Source: QHXW01 sp963752965
Lineage (GTDB): Bacteria; Acidobacteriota; Terriglobia; Bryobacterales; Bryobacteraceae
Reading direction: 5' to 3'
Assembly (NCBI GenBank): GCA_963752965.1
Contig: CAVWAJ010000014.1
Location: 248,001-312,000 of the forward strand
DNA: 64,000 nt
Of the stretch, positions 53,061 through 62,560 are shown one piece after another. The position numbers were made by a program, and so were the translations under genes. The first letter of the stretch is position 1; every line of letters starts with the position of its first letter. The notes beneath the pieces were generated by a model. It was given only the letters and a program-made list of their open reading frames with translations. It did not search any database and was not told the origin of the DNA.

Positions 53061-53327
53061 ATGAAGGAAACATTCGAAAAACTCGTCGACCATCTGTTCA
53101 GCAACGGATTCTTTATGGAGGAGGCCGTCGAGATTCTTGAGAAGACGCTGATCGCCCGCGCCGTCGAGCGTACCGGCGGAAACCGCTCAGCCGCCAGCAA
53201 ACTTCTCGGCATCCATCGCAACACTCTGCAACGCAAACTGATGGAATACAAACTGGGAGAGCAGCGTCCGCGGCGCAAACCCATGCGTCGGGCGCAAGCC
53301 CCGCGCCGCCGCGTCAAGGCCAGCTAA
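53061..53327 (+). CDS. Fis-type helix-turn-helix protein
   Basis: An 88-residue protein from the ATG at 53061; the frame is open 48 bases earlier within cvpA. The C-terminal half is a Fis HTH (LIARAVERTGGNRSAASKLL, then GIHRNTLQRKLMEYKL), followed by a basic tail rich in Arg and Lys. Such small proteins resemble detached activator C-termini or Fis and probably bind DNA. Position 14 bases after cvpA suggests the same operon. Confidence 0.85.
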   Translation: MKETFEKLVDHLFSNGFFMEEAVEILEKTLIARAVERTGGNRSAASKLLGIHRNTLQRKLMEYKLGEQRPRRKPMRRAQAPRRRVKAS

Positions 53328-53353
53328 ACGGCTGCCAGCCCTGACAACCTGCC

Positions 53354-54004
53354 ATGGACCTCGTGATCTTTGACCTCGACGGCACTCTTATCGACTCCAG
53401 CCGCGATCTGGCCAATTCCGTGAACGCCACGCGCGCGTGGCTACATCTGCCCCCGCTCGAAGACGCTACCGTCTACTCGTATGTCGGTAATGGCGCGCCG
53501 GTGCTCATCCAAAAGGCGCTGGGGCCGAATTACTCCGACGACGAGGTACAATCCGCGTTGGTGCATTTCCTCGGCTACTATCGCGAGCACATGCTCGACA
53601 ACACTGTGCTGTATCCGGGTGTGCGCGACGTTCTCGATCGCTTCCATGACGCCGGGATCAAGATGGCCGTCCTCACCAACAAGCCCGTGCGCTTCAGCCA
53701 GGGCATCATCGACGGTCTGGGTTTGACCGCGCATTTCCTGCGCGTCTACGGCGGCAACAGCTTCGACCAGAAAAAGCCGCATCCGGTGGGAATTGAAACG
53801 CTCATGGGCGACTGCGGCGCCGCGCGCGAGAAAACCATCATGGTTGGCGATAGCTCGGTCGACGTCCAGACCGCGCGCAACGCTCACGTGAACGTGTGCG
53901 GCGTCACCTGGGGCTTTCAGCCGGAGTCCTTCGCCGAGTACCCGCCCGATTTTCTCATCGAGAAGCCTGAAGAGCTGGCGGCTCGGATTATCGGCCGTGG
54001 CTGA
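53354..54004 (+). CDS. gph: HAD-family hydrolase, phosphoglycolate phosphatase-like
   Basis: A 216-residue HAD phosphatase. Motif I VIFDLDGTLIDSS with the nucleophile aspartate, motif II AVLTNKPVRF, the lysine KKPHP and motif IV MVGDSSVDVQTARNA. The cap domain (residues 17-90) is of the phosphoglycolate phosphatase type. The substrate is uncertain among small phosphates. Overlaps the HIT gene by 8 bases. Confidence 0.85.
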   Translation: MDLVIFDLDGTLIDSSRDLANSVNATRAWLHLPPLEDATVYSYVGNGAPVLIQKALGPNYSDDEVQSALVHFLGYYREHMLDNTVLYPGVRDVLDRFHDAGIKMAVLTNKPVRFSQGIIDGLGLTAHFLRVYGGNSFDQKKPHPVGIETLMGDCGAAREKTIMVGDSSVDVQTARNAHVNVCGVTWGFQPESFAEYPPDFLIEKPEELAARIIGRG

Positions 54005-54440
54005 TCCCGCGGCGGGTTGCGTTTTCTGCCGGATTGTTGCCGGAATCGTGCCTGCGCCCGTCGTCTTCGAAGATGATTCGTCTCTCGCGTTCCTCGACCA
54101 TCGGCCCGTTTTCCCTGGCCATACGTTGCTCGTTCCCAAACAGCACTTCGAAACGCTCTCCGATCTCCCCGCCGCGCTGATCCAGCCATTCTTCTCCGCT
54201 ACCCAATTGCTGGCCTGCGCCGTCGAGTCGGCCCTCAGCGCTGACGGTACCTTCGTGGCCATCAATAACCGCGTCAGCCAAAGCGTGCCGCATCTGCACG
54301 TGCACGTCGTACCCCGTCGCAAGAAGGATGGCCTTCGTGGTTTTTTCTGGCCGCGCCAGCCGTACAAGACCCCCGAAGAAATGGAGGAATTCCGCAAAAC
54401 CGTCGTGGGCGCTGTGCTGCGCTTCCGTGCCGGTGGATAA
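53997..54440 (+). CDS. HIT family protein
   Basis: A 147-residue nucleotide hydrolase or transferase with the histidine triad HLHVHVVP near the end and the N-terminal CVFCRIVAGIVPAPVVFED motif. The GTG start overlaps the upstream stop. Family members cleave dinucleotide or AMP-linked substrates. The substrate is not determinable here. Confidence 0.88.
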   Translation: MADPAAGCVFCRIVAGIVPAPVVFEDDSSLAFLDHRPVFPGHTLLVPKQHFETLSDLPAALIQPFFSATQLLACAVESALSADGTFVAINNRVSQSVPHLHVHVVPRRKKDGLRGFFWPRQPYKTPEEMEEFRKTVVGAVLRFRAGG

Positions 54441-54449
54441 TAGTCCCCT

Positions 54450-56075
54450 ATGTGGCCACACAACTATACGCCTGTAGGCGGCAGCCTATGGCTCTCGGCG
54501 CTCGTGGCAGCCGTTCCGGTTTTCGTCCTTCTCTTCCTGCTGGGAGTGCTCCGCAAGCCAGCGTGGCTCGCGTCGCTGTATGGCCTGGGCGCTGCAGCCG
54601 TCGTCGCGCTGGCTGTCTACGGCATGCACGCCGGCAAGCTTGCCAGTGCCATCGGCTACGGCGCGGCGTTCGGCCTGTTCCCCATCGGCTGGGTAGTCTT
54701 CACCGCGATTCTCCTCTATAACATCACCGTCGAAACCGGCAAATTCCAAATCGTCAAGGACTCCGTCGGCAGCCTCACCGAAGACCGCCGCCTGCAAGCG
54801 CTGCTCATCGCTTTCGCATTCGGTGCGTTCATCGAAGGCGCCGCCGGATTCGGCACGCCCGTCGCCGTCTCGGCCGCCATGCTCACCGGCCTCGGCTTCT
54901 CGCCCTTCTACGCCGCGGGCATTTGCCTGTTGGCCAACACCGCCCCCGTCGCCTTCGGCTCCATCGCCACGCCCATCCTCACCCTCGCCGGCATCACCAA
55001 CCTGCCGCTCGATCGCCTCAGCGCCGGCGTAGGCCGCATCTGTGCGCCCGTTTCGCTCATCGTCCCCGCTTATCTCGTGCTGGTAATGGGCGGCTGGCGC
55101 GCGCTGCGCGGTGTCCTGCCCGCGGCCCTGCTCTGCGGCATCGCTTTCGGTGGCACGCAATTCTTCGTTTCGAATTTCGTCGGACCCCAGCTCACCGACA
55201 TCCTCAGTTCTCTCGCCGCCATCGGCTCCCTGGTTCTGTTATTCAAGCTCTGGCAACCGAAGGATGAGTTTCACTTCGATGAGCACAGCTCCGCCCACGT
55301 GAAGCCGCCGCACCATTCGGCGCGTGAGCTGCTCATGGCCTGGGGCCCTTACATGCTACTCGTGATCTTCGTGCTGCTCTGGGGCGTGAAGCCGCTCCAG
55401 GTGAAGTTCAATACCCTCTCGCTCAGCTTTCCGTGGCCCGGCCTGCACAACACCATCCTGCGCATGCCTCCCGTCGTCGCCAAGCCCTCGCCCTACGGCG
55501 CTGTCTATGCCTTCAACTGGCTCTCCGCGCCAGGTACGGCCTGCCTGTTCGCGGCGCTCTGCTCCGCTATCCTACTCGGCATGCCGCTTGCCCAATTCTT
55601 TCGCGTGTTTGGAAAGACGGTGAAACAACTGCTGCTCGCCGAGCTCACCATCGCCGCCGTGCTTGCGCTCGCATTTCTCATGAATTACTCCGGCGCCACC
55701 GTTACGCTTGGCCTCGCCTTTGCCGCCACCGGCGCGATGTTCCCATTCTTCAGTGCGCTGCTCGGTTGGCTGGGCGTGTTCCTGACTGGCAGCGACACTG
55801 CGGCCAATGCCCTCTTCGGGAACCTGCAGGTAGTCACCGCCGGCCGCCTGAACATGGACGCCGTGCTCATGGCCGCCTCCAATTCCGCCGGCGGTGTCAT
55901 GGGCAAAATGATCAGCCTGCAAAGCATCGCCGTCGCCTCCGCCGCCACCGCCATGAAAGCGTCCGACGAAGGCCGCCTGTTCCGCTTCACCATGCGCCAC
56001 AGCATCCTGCTCGCTTCGCTCACCGGTTTGTTGGTGGTCTTCTACACCTACGTCGCCCCGCAGCTCGCGCCGTAG
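54450..56075 (+). CDS. lctP: L-lactate permease
   Basis: A 541-residue transporter with about 13 membrane helices. LctP family motifs: FGAFIEGAAGFGTPVAVSAA and GAMFPFFSALLGWLGVFLTG followed by SDTAANALFGNLQVVTA, typical of lactate/glycolate permeases. It is 10 bases after the HIT gene. Glycolate is a possible alternative substrate, given the phosphoglycolate phosphatase-like gene two genes upstream, but this is inference. Confidence 0.92.
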   Translation: MWPHNYTPVGGSLWLSALVAAVPVFVLLFLLGVLRKPAWLASLYGLGAAAVVALAVYGMHAGKLASAIGYGAAFGLFPIGWVVFTAILLYNITVETGKFQIVKDSVGSLTEDRRLQALLIAFAFGAFIEGAAGFGTPVAVSAAMLTGLGFSPFYAAGICLLANTAPVAFGSIATPILTLAGITNLPLDRLSAGVGRICAPVSLIVPAYLVLVMGGWRALRGVLPAALLCGIAFGGTQFFVSNFVGPQLTDILSSLAAIGSLVLLFKLWQPKDEFHFDEHSSAHVKPPHHSARELLMAWGPYMLLVIFVLLWGVKPLQVKFNTLSLSFPWPGLHNTILRMPPVVAKPSPYGAVYAFNWLSAPGTACLFAALCSAILLGMPLAQFFRVFGKTVKQLLLAELTIAAVLALAFLMNYSGATVTLGLAFAATGAMFPFFSALLGWLGVFLTGSDTAANALFGNLQVVTAGRLNMDAVLMAASNSAGGVMGKMISLQSIAVASAATAMKASDEGRLFRFTMRHSILLASLTGLLVVFYTYVAPQLAP

Positions 56076-56112
56076 TGTGTCGATCCGCCGCTCTCCTCGT
56101 TACAATCTGACT

Positions 56113-58266
56113 GTGCCCCGATTTTCCGCTTTCCTCTTCGCCGCGCTTCTCGCGCTCCCTGCCCAGGCTCAGAAAAAGCCTGTCACCATCGACGCCATTG
56201 CCGCCGAGCGCAAAGTCACCGGCTTCGCGCCCATCCAGTGGTCGCCCGACAGCAAGCATTTCGCCTGGCTCGAAGAGAAAGAGCTTTGGTCCTACGACGT
56301 CCCCTCCGGCCAGCGCAAGCTGCTAGTCAATCTGTCCGATCTCGAAGCCAAAGCCGTCAAGCCGGCGCCTTCCGACGCCTTCGATTGGCAGAACCGCCGC
56401 GTCACCGAGCAAGCCTTCTCCTGGTCAGGCTCCGGCAAGGAAATTCTGATCGCGGCCGAGGGCGACCTGTTCCTGCTGCACGTCGACTCCGGTAAGTGGG
56501 ACCAGCTCACCGCCACCATCGAATCCGAGCGCGATGCCAAGCTTTCCCCCGACGGCCACTTCGTTTCCTTCCGCCGCGAGCACGATCTCTATTCGCTCGA
56601 AATCGCCTCACGAAAAGTCGCGCGCCTCACTCACGACGGTTCCGAAACACTCCTGAACGGTGAGCTCGACTGGGTCTATCCCGAAGAGCTGGAAATCGGC
56701 ACCGCCTACTGGTGGTCTCCTGATTCCAAATCCATCGCCTATCTCCAGTTCGATATTCACCGCGAGCCCATCTTCCCTCAGGTGGATTCGCTTGCCCTGC
56801 GCGCCCTTGCCGAGCCCGAACGCTATCCCCAAGCTGGCGACCCAAACGCCGACCTGCGCGTAGGCATCGTCCCGGCAGCCGGCGGCGAAACACGCTGGAT
56901 GGACTTGGGCGAGCCCCGCGACAATCTCCTTGCGCGCCTCGTCTGGCTCCCCGATAGCCATGCCGTAGCGGTCGAGAAATTCAACCGCATTCAAAACCGC
57001 CTCGACCTCCTCATTGCCGATGCCGCTACCGGCTCCGCGCACACCGTCGTGCATGAGGAAGACCCCTACTGGATCAACGTTAACAACGATCTGCAATTCC
57101 TCAAGGACGGCAAGCGCTTCCTCTGGGGCAGCGAGCGCGACGGTTTTCATCACCTCTACCTGTATTCTGTCGAGGGAAAGCAACTCCAGCAGTTAACCGA
57201 AGGCGATTGGCAGGTCGAGACCGTGGCCGGTGTGGATGAAGCCGCCGGCGAAATCTATTTCACCTCCACCGAACAAAGCCCCATCGAGCGCCAGCTCTAC
57301 GCCGTCCAATTCGATGGCAAGCACCGCCGTCGCATCTCAACTCAAGCCGGGACGCACGCCATCTCCCTGAGCCCTGACTGCCATTCCTATCTCGATACCG
57401 CGTCGAGCCTCTCTTCCCCGCCGCGCCGCACCATCCATCGCGTCGATGGCAGCGAAATCGCCGTCTTTCGCGAGGCCGATCGCACCGAGCCCGACGAATA
57501 CGACATCCTGCCCACCGAAATCCACAAAGTGAAAGCAGCCGATGGCGCCTTGCTCTACGCGCGCCTCATCAAGCCCGCCGGCTTCGCTCCCGGCAAGAAG
57601 TACCCCGTGATTGTCGTCGTCTACGGCGGCCCTTTAGTGCAAACCGTGCACGATGCCTGGCCGGCGTTGGGATGGGATCAGGTTCTCGCCCACCGCGGAT
57701 TCGCCGTTTGGCAACTGGACGGCCGCGGCTCCCTGGGTCGCGGCCACCGTTGGGAGTCCGTCATCTTCCGCGACATGGGCGAGCACGAGCTGGAGGATCA
57801 AAAGCTAGGCGTTCACTACCTTGCGTCCCTCGGCTTCATCGACACGTCGCACATGGGAGTCTACGGCTGGAGTTACGGGGGCTACATGACGCTCTACACG
57901 CTCACTCACGCCCCCGGCCTGTTCCGCGCGGGCATCTCGGGCGCACCCGTCACGCACTGGCGCAACTACGACACCATCTACACCGAACGCTACATGGGAT
58001 TGCCTGCGGATAATGCCGCCGCCTACGATCGCGCCTCGGCCCTCACCAAAGCGGCCGATCTGACGGGCAAGCTATTGCTCGTGCACAATCTCGAAGACGA
58101 CAACGTGCACTTCCAGAACACCGTGCAGATGATGGATGCGCTCGAGCGCGCTGGCAAGCCTTTCGAGCTGATGCTCTACTCGCAAAAGGCGCACGGCGTC
58201 ACCGGCGCTCTGAAGAAACACCTCTACGAAACGCTAACGGATTTCTTTGAAAACAACGTACGGTGA
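56113..58266 (+). CDS. Prolyl dipeptidyl peptidase IV-like serine peptidase (S9), secreted
   Basis: A 717-residue peptidase from the GTG at 56113, which yields the signal peptide PRFSAFLFAALLALPAQAQ. An N-terminal eight-bladed propeller (FAPIQWSPDSKHFAWLEEKE; GELDWVYPEELEIGTAYWWS, with the Glu pair that binds the substrate N-terminus as in DPP IV) precedes the alpha/beta hydrolase domain. Catalytic Ser in GVYGWSYGGYMTL, Asp in HNLEDDNVHF, His in QKAHGVTG. It removes X-Pro dipeptides outside the cytoplasm. Confidence 0.92.
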   Translation: MPRFSAFLFAALLALPAQAQKKPVTIDAIAAERKVTGFAPIQWSPDSKHFAWLEEKELWSYDVPSGQRKLLVNLSDLEAKAVKPAPSDAFDWQNRRVTEQAFSWSGSGKEILIAAEGDLFLLHVDSGKWDQLTATIESERDAKLSPDGHFVSFRREHDLYSLEIASRKVARLTHDGSETLLNGELDWVYPEELEIGTAYWWSPDSKSIAYLQFDIHREPIFPQVDSLALRALAEPERYPQAGDPNADLRVGIVPAAGGETRWMDLGEPRDNLLARLVWLPDSHAVAVEKFNRIQNRLDLLIADAATGSAHTVVHEEDPYWINVNNDLQFLKDGKRFLWGSERDGFHHLYLYSVEGKQLQQLTEGDWQVETVAGVDEAAGEIYFTSTEQSPIERQLYAVQFDGKHRRRISTQAGTHAISLSPDCHSYLDTASSLSSPPRRTIHRVDGSEIAVFREADRTEPDEYDILPTEIHKVKAADGALLYARLIKPAGFAPGKKYPVIVVVYGGPLVQTVHDAWPALGWDQVLAHRGFAVWQLDGRGSLGRGHRWESVIFRDMGEHELEDQKLGVHYLASLGFIDTSHMGVYGWSYGGYMTLYTLTHAPGLFRAGISGAPVTHWRNYDTIYTERYMGLPADNAAAYDRASALTKAADLTGKLLLVHNLEDDNVHFQNTVQMMDALERAGKPFELMLYSQKAHGVTGALKKHLYETLTDFFENNVR

Positions 58267-58270
58267 AGTC

Positions 58271-59413
58271 TTACCTGTGGCCGCCGCCACCACCGCCGCC
58301 CGAGTGCCCGCCGCCGCTGCTCATCCCGGAGGAAGCATGCGAGGCGCTGCTGCTGCTCGAAAGGGAGCTGCTGGAAGCCGCCACGTACCCGCCGTGCCCC
58401 GATCCCCCGCCGCCCGCTGCGACTGCACTCGCGTGCGCGTGAGTCGCGGCCGCCATCGTCTGGCGGGCCGCTACGGCTGGCGTCACGCCGCCGTGCGGAA
58501 TCTTAATCGGTGGTTGCACGTGGTGGCCCGGCGTGGAACCGCTGGAACCGCTGGAACCGCCAGATCCAGTCACGGGGTACGGCGTGTAGTAGCCGCCATA
58601 GTACGGCAGCGTGTAGAGATAGCCGTACACGTTAAACGGGCTGTAGAACCCATAGCCGAACGGATTCATGTAGGGGCCCATTCCGTATCCGAATCCCGGA
58701 AGAAACGTGTACATGTCGTAGTACGGATTAAAATACCAACTGCTCGTCCCCATGTACGCGCCCGAATCCGCCGCCTGCTTGGCGGCCGAGACGTTCGCCA
58801 TGGCTATGTATTCGGAACGGTGAGCGCCCCAGAGATACAGTTCGTCCACGTCCTTCTTCTTGTCAAACCCAGCCACTTGCAACTCGCCGTCCATCGCCAG
58901 TGCGTGGCCTTCTTTCACTTCCTGCGTCTTGCCGTTGAGGTCCACGAACGCCTCACCCTCGTAGACGCGCAGCCGGGCCGGCTCGGAATCGAAGCGATAC
59001 ACGCCTTTCTTCTCTAGTTGCACCGCGTAGTCTTTGTAAACGATCGTGACCCCGTTGTCCTTGAGCAGGTCATCGGCTTCCACCACCGCTTCGCCCGAAA
59101 CCAGTTCCAGGCGCGTATCGATCAGCCGGTTGGTCACCATGCGGATGGCGCCATTCTCTCCCAGGCGCAGGAAGACGCCAGGCGTGAGCAGCACTTCCAC
59201 GCGGCCTTCTTCTGTCCGCAGTTCCTGCTTTTCCTTGACATCTGGGAACTGGCCGAACTTGGTTTCCACCAACTGGTTGTTGAGGAAAACCCGGCCCTCC
59301 ACGTAGTGGACAATACCCGACTTCGCCGAGATCACCGACTGGGCCGAAGCGACGAAACTCGCTGCCCCTGCCAACACCGAAACTCCCAAAGCCAACCGAA
59401 TTAAGGATTTCAT
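58271..59413 (-). CDS. FecR-domain-like secreted protein with Tyr/Gly- and Ser/Gly/His-rich tail
   Basis: A 380-residue protein from the ATG at 59413 (MKSLIRLALGVSVLAGAASF is the signal peptide). Residues 30-190 read as two FecR-like beta segments (VEVLLTPGVFLRLGENGAIR; LELVSGEAVVEADDLLKDNG; RLRVYEGEAFVDLNGKTQEV). After residue 210 come a Tyr/Gly/Pro-rich stretch (YNPFGYGFYSPFNVYGYLY-like) and a low-complexity end of Ser, Gly, Ala and His. The frame is open further upstream, but that part is not signal-like. A surface or periplasmic structural role is inferred only from composition. Confidence 0.75.
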   Translation of the reverse strand: MKSLIRLALGVSVLAGAASFVASAQSVISAKSGIVHYVEGRVFLNNQLVETKFGQFPDVKEKQELRTEEGRVEVLLTPGVFLRLGENGAIRMVTNRLIDTRLELVSGEAVVEADDLLKDNGVTIVYKDYAVQLEKKGVYRFDSEPARLRVYEGEAFVDLNGKTQEVKEGHALAMDGELQVAGFDKKKDVDELYLWGAHRSEYIAMANVSAAKQAADSGAYMGTSSWYFNPYYDMYTFLPGFGYGMGPYMNPFGYGFYSPFNVYGYLYTLPYYGGYYTPYPVTGSGGSSGSSGSTPGHHVQPPIKIPHGGVTPAVAARQTMAAATHAHASAVAAGGGGSGHGGYVAASSSSLSSSSSASHASSGMSSGGGHSGGGGGGGHR

Positions 59414-59544
59414 GGGGCCGCCTCTACCATCGATAATGCTCCTATCTGATTGGAGTGTCAATGGGACGCCCCAGAGCTTAACGCTTCTGAACACGCCCGC
59501 CATAACCCCGAGCCGCGTCAGTCGTTTATACACCATGTCCCGCA

Positions 59545-59727
59545 TGGCGGCTTCTACGCAAGACGCCTGGTTTCACGGCCGTCGCTGTGCTTGCGCTCGC
59601 GCTGGGCGTCGGCGTCAATACGGCAATCTTCTGCATCGTCAATGCCGTGCTCTATGCCCTCCTGGCCTTACCACGATCCCGGCGACCGGATCTTAACAGC
59701 ACGCCCCAACAAGTGCAACAGCGGTGA
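59545..59727 (+). pseudogene. ADOP/MacB-type permease, N-terminal remnant
   Basis: The frame reads WRLLRKTPGFTAVAVLALAL then GVGVNTAIFCIVNAVL, the hallmark first transmembrane segment of acidobacterial duplicated orphan permeases. It then departs into unrelated sequence and stops at 59727. About 95 percent of the usual 800 residues are missing; the matching C-terminal remnant lies beyond the IS630 element at 62077. Confidence 0.7.
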
Positions 59728-59895
59728 GCAATTTTGCACAGACTGTAAGAGATCTCTTTGCTAACTTAGGCTGATCCGCCACTTCGGAGTCAGTCGGCAT
59801 GCAACCGGGCAAGGCAAGTCCAACGAGTTGGGTCGTCGACGAGCCTCTGCAGTGGGCGACGAATACGTTCATCAACCGCTCGACGGAGAAGAAAC

Positions 59896-60762
59896 ATGAG
59901 ACGATGCGCCCTATTTGCTTTGTTTTTACCGCTGTCACTTCCCAGTGCCCGTGCCGATATCCTAGGAACTGCGGATAGCTTTGCTGTGTTGGCTGGCTCG
60001 ACCGCGACCAATACTGGCTCGACCACCATTGGCGGAGATCTGGGCGTGGCGCCCGGTACCGCGGTCACTGGCTTCCCCCCTGGAACCCTGACAGGAACCA
60101 TATACACTGGTACCAATGCCGTCGCGGTGAAGGGGCAGAGTGATCTCACCACTGCATACAATACGCTGGCTGGACTGCCATTCAATGCAGACTTGACCGG
60201 GACGGATTTGGGCGGCCTAACGCTCTTGCCTGGCGTCTATCATTTTGATAGCTCGGCTCAGTTGACTGGGACACTCACACTCAACGCCGAGGGCAGCAAC
60301 AATGCATTGTGGGTTTTCGAGATCGGGAGCACACTAACGACGGCGAGCAGCTCAGTCGTTCAAATAATTAACGGCGGACCAGATGACGGCCTGTTTTGGC
60401 AGGTGGGTAGTTCTGCGACTCTCGGCACCAGCACAGTGTTCGAGGGGAACATTCTGGCCAAAGCTAGCATTACTCTCGATACCAGCGCAATAATCCCGTG
60501 CGGCCGCGCCCTGGCCGAAACAGGGGCAGTGACCATGGATACCAATGTCATTTCAACCGCCTGCACAGCGACTGCTGGGTGGCCCACTTCTCAGGCCACG
60601 GAGTTAGGCGGACCAAGTGGAAATCTAGGCACCGGATCGAGCAGCCCTACCATTAACTCTGTCAGCGAATACGCTCCGTCCCCCATTCCGGAACCCAGCG
60701 CACTTCTGCTCCTGGCCACCTGTATCGCCGGCTTGGCGATACAACGAAAATGCGAGCGATAG
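59896..60762 (+). CDS. DUF3494 ice-binding-type protein with PEP-CTERM anchor
   Basis: A 288-residue protein: signal peptide (RCALFALFLPLSLPSARA), then the DUF3494 beta-solenoid (FAVLAGSTATNTGSTTIGGD; GLTLLPGVYHFDSSAQLTGT; WVFEIGSTLTTASSSVVQII; VFEGNILAKASITLDTSA), and a sorting signal PIPEPSALLLLATCIAGLAI followed by QRKCER. DUF3494 is the fold of many microbial antifreeze proteins, although family membership alone does not prove ice binding. The PEP-CTERM tail implies processing by an exosortase (none in the window) and possible surface release. Confidence 0.85.
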   Translation: MRRCALFALFLPLSLPSARADILGTADSFAVLAGSTATNTGSTTIGGDLGVAPGTAVTGFPPGTLTGTIYTGTNAVAVKGQSDLTTAYNTLAGLPFNADLTGTDLGGLTLLPGVYHFDSSAQLTGTLTLNAEGSNNALWVFEIGSTLTTASSSVVQIINGGPDDGLFWQVGSSATLGTSTVFEGNILAKASITLDTSAIIPCGRALAETGAVTMDTNVISTACTATAGWPTSQATELGGPSGNLGTGSSSPTINSVSEYAPSPIPEPSALLLLATCIAGLAIQRKCER

Positions 60763-60909
60763 AAAGCCAAAAAATCACGGGGGCTTTGCCCTGCGGGCAC
60801 TGCGTTAGCCTGGGGACGGCCCCGGCGTTAACAACTCGCGCACCCTTCGCTTGAGTTCATCGGCGTCACTCTTTACTGGTCCGATCCGCATTCGCTCGCC
60901 CCTACTAGT

Positions 60910-62072
60910 GTAGTGCGGCATAAATAGTAACGATTATAGAATACGCGTCGTCTTTACAATAGGAGGACCGAAGACGATGCGTGTGGCGCGACCCGTGGTT
61001 CTGAGTTCTGACCAGCAAGAGATCCTGGAATCTCGGGCCCGAGCTCGCAGCGCGCCGGCACGGAGCGTGGAACGAGCGCGGATCGTTTTGTTGGCCGGAG
61101 CGGGGCTGCAAGATCAGCAGATCGCGGCGGAGTTGAAGATCACACCGGAGAAGGCCGCGCGCTGGCGGAATCGGTTTCTGGACGGTGGTTTTGCGGCGCT
61201 GGACAAAGATGCGCCGCGCCCGGGAAGAACACCAACCATCACACCGGCCCAGGTGCAAGAGGTGATCCGGAGAACCACGCAGGAGAAGCCCGACAACGCG
61301 ACCCACTGGAGCACGCGCACCATGGCAGAGGCCGCAGGCGTCAGTGAAAAGAGCGTGCGCCGGATCTGGCAGAAACATGGTCTGAAGCCGCACTTGGCGC
61401 GGACCTTCAAGGTGAGCCACGATCCCGAGTTCGCCGAGAAACTGGACGCCATCATCGGGCTTTATCTCAACCCGCCAGAACACGCCATCGTCCTCTGCGC
61501 CGATGAGAAGAGCCAGATCCAAGCACTGGACCGCACGCAACCTGGCCTGCCGCTGAAGAAGGGACGCTGCGGAACGATGACCCACGACTACAAGCGCAAC
61601 GGAACGGCAACCCTGTTTGCGGCCATGAGCACGCTCGATGGCACCGTAATCAGCATGTGCGACGACCGGCACCGGCATCAGGAGTGGCTGAAATTCCTGC
61701 GCGTGATTGACCAAGTCACCCCTGCAGGCAAGCAAATCCATCTGATCGCGGATAACTATGCCACGCACAAACATCCCAAGGTTGAGAAGTGGCTGGCCCG
61801 CCATCCGCGCTTCCACGTGTACTTCACTCCCACCAGCAGTTCATGGCTGAACATGGTGGAGCGTTTCTTCCGTGACCTCACTCAGAATCGGCTGCGGCGA
61901 GGCATCTTCCGCGACGTCGAGGAACTGATCATGGCCATTGGCGACTACATTGACCAGCACAACGACCATCCCAAACCGTTTGTCTGGACCGCCAAAGCGT
62001 CCGATATTCTGGAAAAGGTCAAGCGCGCCCGCCACGCGCTGCATAATCGTTAATCTGCATGCCGCACTACAC
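60910..62072 (+). mobile_element. IS630-family insertion sequence
   Basis: A 1163-bp element. Ends GTGTAGTGCGGCAT (left) and its inverted copy GCCGCACTACAC (right), with the TA target duplicated at 60908-60909 and 62073-62074. The transposase reading frame is intact. It sits directly before the C-terminal ADOP permease remnant. Confidence 0.85.
60977..62053 (+). CDS. IS630 transposase
   Basis: A 358-residue mariner-like DDE transposase. N-terminal HTH domain (GLQDQQIAAELKITPEKAAR), then the catalytic core: first Asp in AIVLCADEKSQIQALDRTQP, second in IHLIADNYATHKHPKV, and Glu in SSWLNMVERFFRDLTQNRLR. The ATG follows GGAGGACC at 60961-60968. Intact and likely functional. Confidence 0.93.
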   Translation: MRVARPVVLSSDQQEILESRARARSAPARSVERARIVLLAGAGLQDQQIAAELKITPEKAARWRNRFLDGGFAALDKDAPRPGRTPTITPAQVQEVIRRTTQEKPDNATHWSTRTMAEAAGVSEKSVRRIWQKHGLKPHLARTFKVSHDPEFAEKLDAIIGLYLNPPEHAIVLCADEKSQIQALDRTQPGLPLKKGRCGTMTHDYKRNGTATLFAAMSTLDGTVISMCDDRHRHQEWLKFLRVIDQVTPAGKQIHLIADNYATHKHPKVEKWLARHPRFHVYFTPTSSSWLNMVERFFRDLTQNRLRRGIFRDVEELIMAIGDYIDQHNDHPKPFVWTAKASDILEKVKRARHALHNR

Positions 62073-62076
62073 TAGC

Positions 62077-62414
62077 TGCGGTTGGAATCTATGGCGTGAT
62101 GTTCTACTCGGTGACCCAGCGCGCGCACGAAATGGGCATCCGCCTGGCCTCGGCGCCAGCCGCGCAAGTGGTGCCTGCGGCTTATCCGGGGACACAGCCT
62201 GTCGCTCGCTCTGGCTGGGATCGCATCGGGCCTGGCCGGATCGCTGATCATGGCGAATCTGATTTCGAGCCTGCTGCTCCAGGTCCCAGCCCGCGAACCG
62301 CTCACCTTCGCACTCGTGCCCCTGGTGCTCGCCGCTTCCGCACTCCTCGCAAGCCATCTCCCCGCGCGCAGAGCCACGCAAGTGGACCCCATGATTTCCT
62401 TGCGATGCGAATGA
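62077..62414 (+). pseudogene. ADOP/MacB-type permease, C-terminal remnant with frameshift
   Basis: The frame starts AVGIYGVMFYSVTQRAHEMG and IRLA, shifts by one base near 62175, and continues RLIRGHSLSLALAGIASGLA, then PLVLAASALLASHLPARRAT and QVDPMISLRCE with a stop at 62412-62414. These are the last FtsX segments of ADOP permeases (GIRxALGA; ARRATxVDPxxALRxE). Together with 59545-59727 it frames a mostly lost permease gene. Confidence 0.78.
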
Positions 62415-62560
62415 GCCACAGGGAATGTTCGAAAAAGGCCAGGAAGGGTTTTAGAGCGCCCCTGAGCGGGACGATCCTGAACAGGTATGTGGTGGAGAGA
62501 GGTAAAAAAGGCAACGCCCGGCGGGAGTTCACGCCGGGCGCAGCATGAGCAACGTTTTAT

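Noticed and set aside
52445..53317. 290-codon minus-strand frame over cvpA and the Fis-like gene
   Set aside because: Antisense to two conserved genes that form an operon with purC.
60905..61816. 303-codon minus-strand frame in the IS630
   Set aside because: Antisense of the transposase; the plus-strand DDE motifs are intact.
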